A DNA stretch of 64,000 bases from an uncultured Lachnospira sp. Its GTDB lineage: Bacteria > Bacillota > Clostridia > Lachnospirales > Lachnospiraceae. A program made the position numbers and the translations under genes. Below are positions 36,054-43,557 of the stretch, piece after piece; position 1 is the first letter of the stretch, and every line of letters starts with the position of its first letter. The DNA is taken from assembly GCA_910585095.1 (NCBI GenBank), contig CAJUBU010000015.1, forward strand, positions 19,594-83,593. The letters are read 5' to 3'. The notes under the pieces were generated by a model. That model did not search any database. It was given only the letters and a program-made list of their open reading frames with translations, and was not told the DNA's origin.

Positions 36054-37790
36054 TTAATCTCGTACCTTTATATGAACTTCTCGAAGCTGTTGTTCGGTTA
36101 CTTCATTCGGTGCGCCGCACATTAAATCCTGAGCCGTTCCGCTCATTGGAAATGCGATAACTTCACGAATATTCTCCTCATTTCTAAGAAGCATAATCAT
36201 TCGGTCAATGCCTGGCGCCATACCTGCATGTGGCGGTGCGCCAAACTGAAATGCGTGATAAAGCGCGCCAAATTTAGCCTTTAATACCTCTTCATCATAT
36301 CCTGCAATTTCAAACGCTTTAATCATAATCTGCATATCATGATTTCGCACAGCTCCTGACGATAATTCAATACCATTGCAAACAATATCATATTGATAAG
36401 CAAGTATATCCAATGGATTTTTTGTATTTAATGCTTCCAATCCGCCTTGTGGCATTGAAAACGGATTATGCGTAAAACCAATCTGCTTCGTTTCTGCATC
36501 TTTTTCAAACATTGGAAAATCATTTATATAACAAAAACGATACGCTTTTTCTTCTATTAAGCCAAGTTTTTCGCCCAATTCTGTACGAATCATACCAGCA
36601 TAGTAAGCCGCTCTATCTTCCTTATCTGCCATAAAGAAAATGGTGTCGCCAACCTCAAGACCTGCCAATGCCTTAAATTCTTCTTTGCAATCCTCTGGAA
36701 TAAACTTATCAATTGGTCCCTTGTAAGAACCGTCCTCAAGCACTTCCAGATAGCCAAGTCCACCCATGCCAATACCTGTGGCAAACTTCAGCAATTTTTC
36801 ATGGAAACCTTTAGACATATCTGCATGAACCTTAACAGCTCGTACTGTCTTTCCAATAAATGGCTTAAACGTACATTTTTGGAAAAATTCTGTCACATCA
36901 ATAATTCTAAGAGGATTGCGAAGGTCTGGTTTATCTGTGCCAAACTCTAACATAGCCTGTTTATAGCTTATCACTGGATAAGGTGATTTGGTCACAGTAT
37001 AGCCTTCTGGTGCAAACTGTTCAAATGTTTCTGTAAGAACTTCCTCTCCCACTCGAAATACATCTTCTTGTGTTGCAAAGCTCATCTCAAAATCAAGCTG
37101 ATAAAATTCTCCTGGCGAACGGTCTGCTCGTGCATCTTCATCTCGAAAACAAGGAGCAATCTGAAAATATTTATCAAAGCCAGAAACCATCAAAAGCTGT
37201 TTATATTGCTGTGGCGCTTGTGGCAGTGCGTAAAATTTGCCCTTATATTTTCTTGAAGGAACAATATAATCTCTGGCTCCTTCTGGCGACGATGCACAAA
37301 GAATTGGCGTTTGGATTTCCATAAATCCTAAATCCGTCATCTTTTGACGCAAAAATGCGATTACTTTTGAACGAAAAATAATATTATCTTTTACTTTTTG
37401 ATTTCTTAAATCTAGGTAACGATATTTCAGACGTACATCTTCTCGAATCTCTTTTGATGTCATCACCTCAAACGGAAGCGTTGTATAAACCTGTCCAAGT
37501 ACTGTAACCTCTTTTGCATCAAGCTCAATTGTACCCGATTGTATTTTAGGATTATAGGTTTCCTCATCTCTTTTTTCTATCATTCCCTCAATACTGATAC
37601 ATTCTTCTTTTTTTATTCCTTTCAAAAGTTCTGCATTTCTAATAACAACCTGCAATATACCATACATATCTCTTAAATCAATAAAAGAAACACCGCCATG
37701 GTCACGGATATTTTCTACCCAGCCAGCCACTCTTAATGTGTTGTCAATATCTGCCTCACTTATCTTATCTAACGTCCTATCTCTGTACAT
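36054..37790 (-). CDS. aspS: Aspartyl-tRNA synthetase
   Basis: 578-aa class II synthetase of the bacterial type. The N-terminal OB fold reads tRNA (VAGWVENIRDHGGVSFIDLR), then the class II core has FMEIQTPIL (motif 1), FYALPQAPQQYKQLLM and FRDEDARADRSPGEFYQLD (motif 2), an inserted GAD domain (about 290–400) and GMAPGIDRMIMLL (motif 3). AGGAGG precedes the ATG. A T-box leader controls it. With gatCAB directly downstream and no asnS in the window, this enzyme is likely non-discriminating, charging both tRNA-Asp and tRNA-Asn, with the latter amidated by GatCAB (inference). Confidence 0.96.
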   Translation of the reverse strand: MYRDRTLDKISEADIDNTLRVAGWVENIRDHGGVSFIDLRDMYGILQVVIRNAELLKGIKKEECISIEGMIEKRDEETYNPKIQSGTIELDAKEVTVLGQVYTTLPFEVMTSKEIREDVRLKYRYLDLRNQKVKDNIIFRSKVIAFLRQKMTDLGFMEIQTPILCASSPEGARDYIVPSRKYKGKFYALPQAPQQYKQLLMVSGFDKYFQIAPCFRDEDARADRSPGEFYQLDFEMSFATQEDVFRVGEEVLTETFEQFAPEGYTVTKSPYPVISYKQAMLEFGTDKPDLRNPLRIIDVTEFFQKCTFKPFIGKTVRAVKVHADMSKGFHEKLLKFATGIGMGGLGYLEVLEDGSYKGPIDKFIPEDCKEEFKALAGLEVGDTIFFMADKEDRAAYYAGMIRTELGEKLGLIEEKAYRFCYINDFPMFEKDAETKQIGFTHNPFSMPQGGLEALNTKNPLDILAYQYDIVCNGIELSSGAVRNHDMQIMIKAFEIAGYDEEVLKAKFGALYHAFQFGAPPHAGMAPGIDRMIMLLRNEENIREVIAFPMSGTAQDLMCGAPNEVTEQQLREVHIKVRD

Positions 37791-37908
37791 AAATCCTCCT
37801 TCTTATTCTATAAATGCTTACTTTTTTATTTATTATATCAAATATAAACTCTGCTTAAACCTATACTGGCGTTAAATATTTTTATATGACTATACATTTT
37901 CATGCATC

Positions 37909-38190
37909 AAAAAACCGAAGCACATCAAAAGATGTACTTCGGGGCGAATTGACTGTTCAATCGTATTCGCGGTACCACCCGCAATTAAATAAAAGAGGTT
38001 TTCTTTTATTTATCTCTAAAACATTTAACGCATGTATACGTAATAACCTACTAAAACCTGTCTGCTATCCAAACAAGCTCTTTCGACTATTCTGCTCCAG
38101 AGTGTTCCACTTGATAATTCCCTGTGTGCGCTCTCAGTCGGTGACGCCGCATTCCTGTCAGGTTCCATAAAAAGCAGTCTCTTTCATAGC
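37909..38190 (-). promoter_or_regulatory. T-box riboswitch leader of aspS
   Basis: On the minus strand the T-box core GGGTGGTACCGCG (37980–37968) is exact and is followed by a terminator hairpin with arms CCGAAG…CTTCGG (37942–37915) and a run of six T. Upstream lies a stem I region to about 38190, with CTGCT/AGCAG at its base and an AGGAAT bulge. Uncharged tRNA pairing with the leader would block the terminator and allow aspS transcription. The specifier triplet cannot be fixed by eye; no GAC (Asp) stands at the expected 3' side, and an AAC (Asn) is a candidate. Confidence 0.92.
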
Positions 38191-38302
38191 ATTTTAATAT
38201 CTGATTTGAAATTGATACTACCATATATTACTTATAATTTCAAGCTTTATTATTTAAAATATAATTTTCATTCTACTTGTTTGTCTGCAACATATAATTC
38301 CA

Positions 38303-39139
38303 TTATCTGGACATAGCCGCTTTCATCAAATGCTTTGCAAGAACAGACGTTGTTACAGAACCAACACCTCCCGGAACAGGACTTGCCATTCCAGCAATCG
38401 CTGTAATACCATCAAAATCCACATCACCGCACAAATTGCCTTCATCATCAACATTGATACCAACATCAATAACAATAGCATCCTTTTCAACATGCTCTGA
38501 TTTTATCATCTTTGCAGAACCTGCTGCCGCAACAAGCACTTCTGCTCTTTTACATTCGGCGATTAAATCCTTCGTCTTTGTATGACACACGGTCACTGTT
38601 GCATTTTTTTTCATCAACAACATTGTCACTGGCTTACCTATAACAAGACTTCGCCCCACTACGGTAACACGTTTTCCCTTCAAATCAATCCCCGCATAAT
38701 CGAGCATTTCAATAACCGCTTCTGCTGTACATGGGGCATACCCTGTATCATCTCCCGCAAATACTTTGGCAAGATTTAATGGAGAAATACCATCTAAATC
38801 TTTTCTTGGATGAATCCTATTTTCTATTGATTTTTCATCAAGATGCTTTGGCAGCGGACGAAGCAAAAGAATACCATCTATATCATCATTATTATTGATG
38901 GTATCAAATTCTTTTTGAAATGTCTCATTATCAATATCCGCATCAAATACAAAAGAAGAACAGCGAAAACCAACTTTTTCCATTTTCTTTTTTGCGCCTC
39001 TCTCATAAGAACAATCATCTGGTTTTTCACCAACTCGAATAATAGCAAGATGCGGAAGCGCGCCTTTTAAATTTTTTTGTTCCTCTATCAGCTTTTCATT
39101 GATTGCATTTGCTACTGGCAGCCCTTTTAAAATTTCCAT
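38303..39139 (-). CDS. folD: Bifunctional methylene-THF dehydrogenase / methenyl-THF cyclohydrolase
   Basis: 278 aa. FolD interconverts 5,10-methylene-, methenyl- and 10-formyl-tetrahydrofolate with NAD(P). Seen: SYERGAKKKMEKVG with the catalytic Tyr and Lys, DGILLLRPLPKHL, the DLDG loop, VTVVGRSLVIGKPV for the cofactor, CHTKTKDL and the C-terminal ASPVPGGVGSVTTS. QLPLP is changed to RPLPK, as seen in some clostridial forms. The start follows the leader repeat. Last gene of dapF–cyclodeaminase–folD. Confidence 0.95.
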   Translation of the reverse strand: MEILKGLPVANAINEKLIEEQKNLKGALPHLAIIRVGEKPDDCSYERGAKKKMEKVGFRCSSFVFDADIDNETFQKEFDTINNNDDIDGILLLRPLPKHLDEKSIENRIHPRKDLDGISPLNLAKVFAGDDTGYAPCTAEAVIEMLDYAGIDLKGKRVTVVGRSLVIGKPVTMLLMKKNATVTVCHTKTKDLIAECKRAEVLVAAAGSAKMIKSEHVEKDAIVIDVGINVDDEGNLCGDVDFDGITAIAGMASPVPGGVGSVTTSVLAKHLMKAAMSR

Positions 39140-39235
39140 TGTAATCCCTATTTCTGCGCTACTTTTTGCGCAAAACCCCTTTCTTTGTTTAATAATTTTG
39201 TGCCAAGCAGAGCATAGACATAAATTGCTTATTTT
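39137..39235 (-). repeat. L leader repeat before folD (long form)
   Basis: Contains the clearest hairpin of the family: TGCGC, loop AAAAAGTA, GCGCA, then GAAATAGGGATTACAATG, ending in the folD start codon. The upstream half (AGCAATTTATGTCT, TTGGCACAAAATTAT) resembles the vanR leader at 10967–11077. Confidence 0.65.
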
Positions 39236-39243
39236 TTTGCGCT

Positions 39244-39876
39244 TTATGGCTTCACTTTTTCCATAACAACACAGTACACTCTATCCGCAATATCATTTCC
39301 CTTCTTTAACAATTCATCTGCTTTTTGATTCATATCAAAAGCAACCTCTTTGTTTTTCATAAGATTGGTATTGATAAATACATTTAACGAAGCGCCGTTT
39401 AATGCCGCCTTTGCAAATTGAATCCCAACTCCCACATCACTTATAGCAAGATTGCTGCCTATAATAGACAGTCGGTCTAACAATTCCATTGACTCCACAA
39501 TTTTTTTCATCAGCTCTAAAGGTGTCTCACTTGCATTTTTTAGCAATTTTTCCAAAACTTGACTGCGCTCTTCTATCTGTTCTGGCGTATCTTTTGGCAA
39601 TCCATATGCCTTTGACAACGGCAAAAAACATTCCGCATCTTTATCCATATATTCTGCCAATTCTTCGGCTAATTTTTCTCCCTTTTCTATTGATTTTTCT
39701 ATCTCTTCTTGATATTGGACATATTTTTTCTTTCCCGTTGTAAGATTTGCCACCATAGTTCCTAAAGAAACAGCCAAAGCTGCCACAAGCGCACTAGCGC
39801 CACCGCCGCCCGGAACAGGCGCCGAAGAACCTAGCTCCCTAACAAAATCCTTCATATTTCCATCAATCATTTTCAT
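39244..39876 (-). CDS. fchA: Methenyl-THF cyclohydrolase / formimino-THF cyclodeaminase (FchA family)
   Basis: 210 aa, mostly helical, of the FTCD_C family. Seen: APVPGGGGASALVAALAVSLGTMVANLT at residues ~17–45 (folate site), KKYVQYQEEIEK and the central DKDAECFLPLSKAYGLPKDT. Beside folD it should interconvert 5-formimino- or methenyl-THF and formyl-THF in one-carbon or histidine/glycine breakdown pathways. GAAGGAG precedes the ATG, which overlaps the dapF stop by 14 nt, so the genes are coupled. Confidence 0.92.
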   Translation of the reverse strand: MKMIDGNMKDFVRELGSSAPVPGGGGASALVAALAVSLGTMVANLTTGKKKYVQYQEEIEKSIEKGEKLAEELAEYMDKDAECFLPLSKAYGLPKDTPEQIEERSQVLEKLLKNASETPLELMKKIVESMELLDRLSIIGSNLAISDVGVGIQFAKAALNGASLNVFINTNLMKNKEVAFDMNQKADELLKKGNDIADRVYCVVMEKVKP

Positions 39877-40735
39877 AGTATTCTCCTTCGCATATGGTCT
39901 GTGCCGACCCTTCCATTATTACTGTATTTTTTTCTCTATCCCAAGTTACTGTAAGGTCTCCGCCTAATAAATGAACGGTAACACAGTCATTACACATTCC
40001 ATTTAAAATGGTTGCTACCGCACTGGCACAGGCTCCTGTCCCACAGGCAAATGTCTCTCCAGAACCGCGTTCCCACACACGCATATTTAAATTTTTCTCA
40101 TCTGCCACTTGTATAAATTCTGTATTAATCCCTTCTGGAAAAGCCTTATGTTTTTCAAACAAAGGTCCAATTTTGTCAATATCCAGCTCTTTAATATCCA
40201 TATCATTATCTACATATACAATAACATGAGGATTTCCCATTGAAACACAAGATACTTTATATTCATGGTCACCAACCCCTAACGACTTTAATAAAATTGG
40301 TTTTGTATCGTTGCTTGATATGCCAAATAGATTGACATTTACAGGAACTTTTACCGGCTCAAGGATTGGTGCGCCCATATCCACTGCTACATTTTTCACC
40401 TTTTTATTATCCACAAAAAGTCTCAATTTTTTTATACCAGATAAGGTATCTATTGTTATTTCTGTCTTTTGGGTAAGATTATGTTCATATACATACTTGC
40501 CAACGCATCGAATCCCATTGCCGCACATTTTGCCCTCTGAACCATCTGCATTGTACATCTCCATAAAAAAATCTGCCTTATCGGATTTTTTTATAAGAAT
40601 AAGACCATCAGAGCCTATTCCAAAATGCCTATCGCTAACTTTTACAGCTATTTTTGACGGATTATCCAATGTATTTTTTGTACAATCAACATAAATGTAA
40701 TCGTTGCCAGTGCCATGCATCTTTGTAAATTTCAA
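39863..40735 (-). CDS. dapF: Diaminopimelate epimerase
   Basis: 290 aa. Converts LL- to meso-diaminopimelate for lysine and peptidoglycan. Both active-site cysteines are present: the first in MCGNGIRCVGKYVYEH and the second in ACGTGACASAVA. The start KFTKMHGTGNDYIYVD is canonical. The initiator is TTG, 9 nt after GGAGG of a variant L leader; the next ATG would lose the conserved N terminus, so TTG is well supported. First gene of the operon with the cyclodeaminase and folD. Confidence 0.95.
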   Translation of the reverse strand: MKFTKMHGTGNDYIYVDCTKNTLDNPSKIAVKVSDRHFGIGSDGLILIKKSDKADFFMEMYNADGSEGKMCGNGIRCVGKYVYEHNLTQKTEITIDTLSGIKKLRLFVDNKKVKNVAVDMGAPILEPVKVPVNVNLFGISSNDTKPILLKSLGVGDHEYKVSCVSMGNPHVIVYVDNDMDIKELDIDKIGPLFEKHKAFPEGINTEFIQVADEKNLNMRVWERGSGETFACGTGACASAVATILNGMCNDCVTVHLLGGDLTVTWDREKNTVIMEGSAQTICEGEYYEND

Positions 40736-40827
40736 TATTTTAATCCTCCATTCCTATGCTGTCTCAAACACATAAATTTATAAATTTTTTAGCAGTTTTG
40801 TTATGGTTATTATATTATAGTTTTATA

Positions 40828-40897
40828 CATAGTGAAAAGCCAAAAGTTTGCTACACAAACTTTTATAGCTCGGCTTTGCCGAGATTATTATATCATC
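40828..40897 (-). repeat. R3 repeat, left copy of an inverted pair
   Basis: About 70 bp holding two hairpins: AAAAGTTTG/CAAACTTTT and CTCGGC/GCCGAG. The reverse complement of 42319–42389 matches it at about 60 of 70 positions, with stem pairing mostly kept. On the minus strand it follows the stop codon at 40927 and probably serves as that operon's terminator. Confidence 0.75.
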
Positions 40898-40926
40898 TCC
40901 AGTCATACACCGCAATGCTTTTACAA

Positions 40927-41178
40927 TTATCCTTTCAATCCTCGTGCCTGTCTATCCATATCTTCAATCACAATATCATAAATTTCACCTAACGTCGCAC
41001 AATATTGAAGCACATCCCATGGCTCATTTGTATGAAAATGAATTTTTATCATTTCCTCATCACCAACAGCTAATAGACAATCTCCCTTAAAATGACTTGT
41101 AAAATATTCACTAATAACGTCCTCATCTAAATTTTTTCCTTCAATCAACAATTGAGTATCATACTTAAATTCTAACAT
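40927..41178 (-). CDS. Small protein resembling the C-terminal domain of FakA/YloV
   Basis: 83 aa. It resembles the DAK-phosphatase-like C-terminal region of the fatty-acid kinase subunit FakA (YloV): FKYDTQLLIEG, CLLAVGDEEMIKIHFHTNEP, VLQYCATLGEIYDIVIEDM. The conserved HFHTN stretch is present, while the DAK2 kinase and middle domains are absent, so it is a stand-alone module. It follows the methyltransferase by 10 nt and ends near the R3 repeat. Role unknown; a regulatory or DegV-binding role is a guess. Confidence 0.7.
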   Translation of the reverse strand: MLEFKYDTQLLIEGKNLDEDVISEYFTSHFKGDCLLAVGDEEMIKIHFHTNEPWDVLQYCATLGEIYDIVIEDMDRQARGLKG

Positions 41179-41188
41179 ACTTATTCTC

Positions 41189-41980
41189 CTATTTCTTTTT
41201 TAACTCCAACATTGCCGCATAATGTTTTACTTCAAATTTATCAGGCGCAAGTTCCTGCAATAATTTATAATGCTCCATCTCCCATGTTTTAATTTCTTCC
41301 TGCGATAAAGAAGCACCAACACCACGACATGCTTTCATTCTTCCATGCCATGTTTGTCTTGTAAATGGCACATTAACCATATACTCCTCATAGTATACGG
41401 ACTCAAACATTTGATACACACAGTCTGGCACTTGTATTGGATGCATGGTTTCTCTAGCTCCTGTCCATTTCGGATTATACTTTAATACTAAATGTTCACT
41501 TGCACCTGCAATCACATCTTCAAAAGGAAGCCATGCCATATACAACAATAACAACCGTCCATTTTTCTTTAACATGCGCGACAATTTTGGTATTATTTTC
41601 TCATGGTCAAAATACCAAAAACACTGACAAGCTGTTATAACATCAAATGTATTATCTGGAAAATTAACATCTTCTGCGGCAGCGGTCTGATACATAATAT
41701 TCATACCTAATTTATCTGAAAGTTTTTTTGCCTGTGCAATCTGATTTTCGGAAATATCAACTGCATACCATGTGGCGCCAAAACGATACATATTTCTAGG
41801 AAGAACCCCCGTACCTGTACCTAAATCCAACACTTTCTGCCCTTTGATACAAAGGTTTCTCTGTACAATCTTTTCATAAAATATTTTGGGATAAATATCT
41901 CGATATTTTGCATAATCCGCAGATGTTCTTCCCCAATCAAATGCTTTTCCATCGTCAATTGCTTTATTTATTATTTCCAT
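41189..41980 (-). CDS. Class I SAM-dependent methyltransferase
   Basis: 263 aa, Methyltransf_11/25-like. Motif I KVLDLGTGTGVLPRNM binds S-adenosylmethionine, motif II YAVDISENQIAQA follows, and the motif IV region NTFDVITACQCFWYFD lies near 116. The C-terminal ~110 residues form an Arg/Trp-rich part (WTGARETMHPIQVPDCVYQM) found in UbiE/COQ5-like small-molecule methyltransferases. Substrate unknown. Operon with the small FakA-C-like gene; the pair is enclosed by the inverted R3 repeats. Confidence 0.88.
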   Translation of the reverse strand: MEIINKAIDDGKAFDWGRTSADYAKYRDIYPKIFYEKIVQRNLCIKGQKVLDLGTGTGVLPRNMYRFGATWYAVDISENQIAQAKKLSDKLGMNIMYQTAAAEDVNFPDNTFDVITACQCFWYFDHEKIIPKLSRMLKKNGRLLLLYMAWLPFEDVIAGASEHLVLKYNPKWTGARETMHPIQVPDCVYQMFESVYYEEYMVNVPFTRQTWHGRMKACRGVGASLSQEEIKTWEMEHYKLLQELAPDKFEVKHYAAMLELKKK

Positions 41981-42156
41981 ACAAAATTCTCCAAACCTTA
42001 TTTATAATCCGTTTATTATAATTTAATATACATTTAAAACGAACAAACAATTTATAATCTCTTTTTTTATCTTTGTGTAAACTTATAGAACAATCATTTT
42101 TATATCCTTTATTCACAGAATAAATCGTTATATACAAACTATTAACTATTATACAG

Positions 42157-42185
42157 GATACCCTGCGATTTTGCCACAGGGTATC
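42157..42185. terminator. Strong hairpin in the methyltransferase–C39 intergenic region
   Basis: GATACCCTG (42157–42165) and CAGGGTATC (42177–42185) pair over 9 bp; AGATTTTT follows on the plus strand. No plus-strand gene ends just before it. On the minus strand it is upstream of the methyltransferase and is followed by TATAAT at 42151–42146. It may be an orphan terminator, an attenuator or an operator. Confidence 0.55.
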
Positions 42186-42243
42186 AGATTTTTATAAAAA
42201 TACATTCTCTTATGCCCTGCCCATATTCCCTTATAAACTGAAA

Positions 42244-42297
42244 GTAAGAAATTCGTAAGAAATTTGTAAAGAAAATAAAATAATATACTAATATAAA
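42244..42297 (+). promoter_or_regulatory. Putative VanR-type operator and promoter of the C39 peptidase gene
   Basis: Three direct repeats at exact 11-bp spacing: GTAAGAAATTC, GTAAGAAATTT, GTAAAGAAAAT (from 42244). A -10 candidate TATACT (42284) or TATAAA (42292) follows. The first two repeats differ by one base from the first two at the vanW operator (9134 on the minus strand), suggesting the same OmpR-family regulator. Confidence 0.55.
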
Positions 42298-42318
42298 ATA
42301 AAAATATTAAAAATGTAT

Positions 42319-42389
42319 GATGATATAATAATCTCGGATAAAGCCAAGATATAAAAGTTTACTTTGCAAACTTCTGGCATTTCACTATA
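42319..42389 (+). repeat. R3 repeat, right copy of an inverted pair
   Basis: Inverted relative to 40828–40897. Its stems are kept with different bases: ATCTCGG pairs with CCAAGAT (one G·T). It lies in the 5' leader of the C39 peptidase gene, about 45 nt before its start codon. Confidence 0.75.
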
Positions 42390-42432
42390 TATTAATTTAT
42401 GGTATAAAAGTATGTTTAAGCAGGGAGGAAAA

Positions 42433-43464
42433 ATGAGCAACAGAAATGAAGATTGGAATATTCAGTCCAATAAGATTGAAAGATTGAAAAAAAGAAGAAA
42501 AAACGCCGCAAGACGTAGAAGAAGAAAGAAAATAACACAGCTCATATGTGAGTTGTGCATATTGGTACTGCTTATTGTTGCAGTTATTTTGTGCATTCAA
42601 TATGTAATAAAGCCAACAGGAAATAACCCAAATACAGAACTGCAGGAAGTAAGAAATACCATATTTGATAACATTAAAACGGCAATAAAAACATCAGAAA
42701 GCACATTTAATAATGAACAGGCGGCTGCAAGTCAAAAGATTATCAGGTATTCATTTGAGCGCCCAAAAGCACGGGAAGATGAGGAAATTAAAACGAGAAT
42801 TTCTGAACTGTGCAAAAAATACCCAAATTTTCAGGAAATATATGACAATATAGAAAAATACCCCAATAATCTGCTTGCGGCTCTTGGCAATAATCCAGAT
42901 ATGATAGATTATGTCAAAGGTTATCCCACAGCAGAGCATAATGTGAGTGGCGGGCTTACATCAGAGGAGCTTCAAAAGAAATTTCCTCTTTTTATACAAT
43001 GGGATAAACGTTGGGGTTATGCAGATTATGGAGATGATACAATTGCACTGTCAGGGTGCGCTCCAACCTGTATTTCTATGGTAGCGGTTGCACTTACAAA
43101 AAATGCTCAGGCAACACCAGACAAAGTGGCGGATTATGCACAGCAAAATGGTTACTACCAGCCAAATGTCGGAACAGCATGGAACGTGATGACACAAGGG
43201 GCGAAAGCATTTGGTGTACAGGGAACAGAAATGAGTCTTGATAAAAATAAAATTTTTCACGAGCTTGAAAATGGAAATCCGATAATATGCAGTATGAGAG
43301 CAGGCGATTTTACGGCGGTAGGACATTTCATTGTTCTTATAGGCGTTAAAAACGGAAAGCTTATCGTAAATGACCCGAACAGTACTATACGAAGTAACAT
43401 GCAGTGGAATTATAAGGATATTGAAAGACAAATAAAAAATTTATGGGTTTTTCATAAAATATAG
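42433..43464 (+). CDS. C39-like cysteine peptidase, membrane anchored
   Basis: 343 aa. A very basic N terminus (RLKKRRKNAARRRRRKK) precedes one membrane helix (about 40–60); the rest is extracellular. The C-terminal ~140 residues fit Peptidase_C39_2: catalytic Cys in SGCAPTCISMV, His in VGHFIVLIGV and an Asn/Asp in VNDPNS. Secreted enzymes of this type trim peptides or peptidoglycan-linked substrates. The ATG at 42433 follows GGGAGG; the longer open frame reads through the R3 repeat. Its putative operator matches that of vanW, which would put it in the cell-wall stress regulon (inference). Confidence 0.85.
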   Translation: MSNRNEDWNIQSNKIERLKKRRKNAARRRRRKKITQLICELCILVLLIVAVILCIQYVIKPTGNNPNTELQEVRNTIFDNIKTAIKTSESTFNNEQAAASQKIIRYSFERPKAREDEEIKTRISELCKKYPNFQEIYDNIEKYPNNLLAALGNNPDMIDYVKGYPTAEHNVSGGLTSEELQKKFPLFIQWDKRWGYADYGDDTIALSGCAPTCISMVAVALTKNAQATPDKVADYAQQNGYYQPNVGTAWNVMTQGAKAFGVQGTEMSLDKNKIFHELENGNPIICSMRAGDFTAVGHFIVLIGVKNGKLIVNDPNSTIRSNMQWNYKDIERQIKNLWVFHKI

Positions 43465-43489
43465 CAAGCTATTTTTATGTCAAAAAATT

Positions 43490-43514
43490 AGACCGCTCAT
43501 ATAACGGGCGGTCT
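43490..43514. terminator. Terminator between convergent C39 peptidase and deacetylase genes
   Basis: AGACCGC (43490–43496) pairs with GCGGTCT (43508–43514), with an 11-nt loop. It lies 26 nt past the peptidase stop. Confidence 0.7.
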
Positions 43515-43557
43515 GACAAATTTATTGTATTGTTCATTATAAAAAATAACAATATAT

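Noticed and set aside
42157..42185. Hairpin taken as the terminator of a plus-strand small RNA
   Set aside because: No promoter or conserved RNA could be supported upstream; kept only as a hairpin of unknown role.
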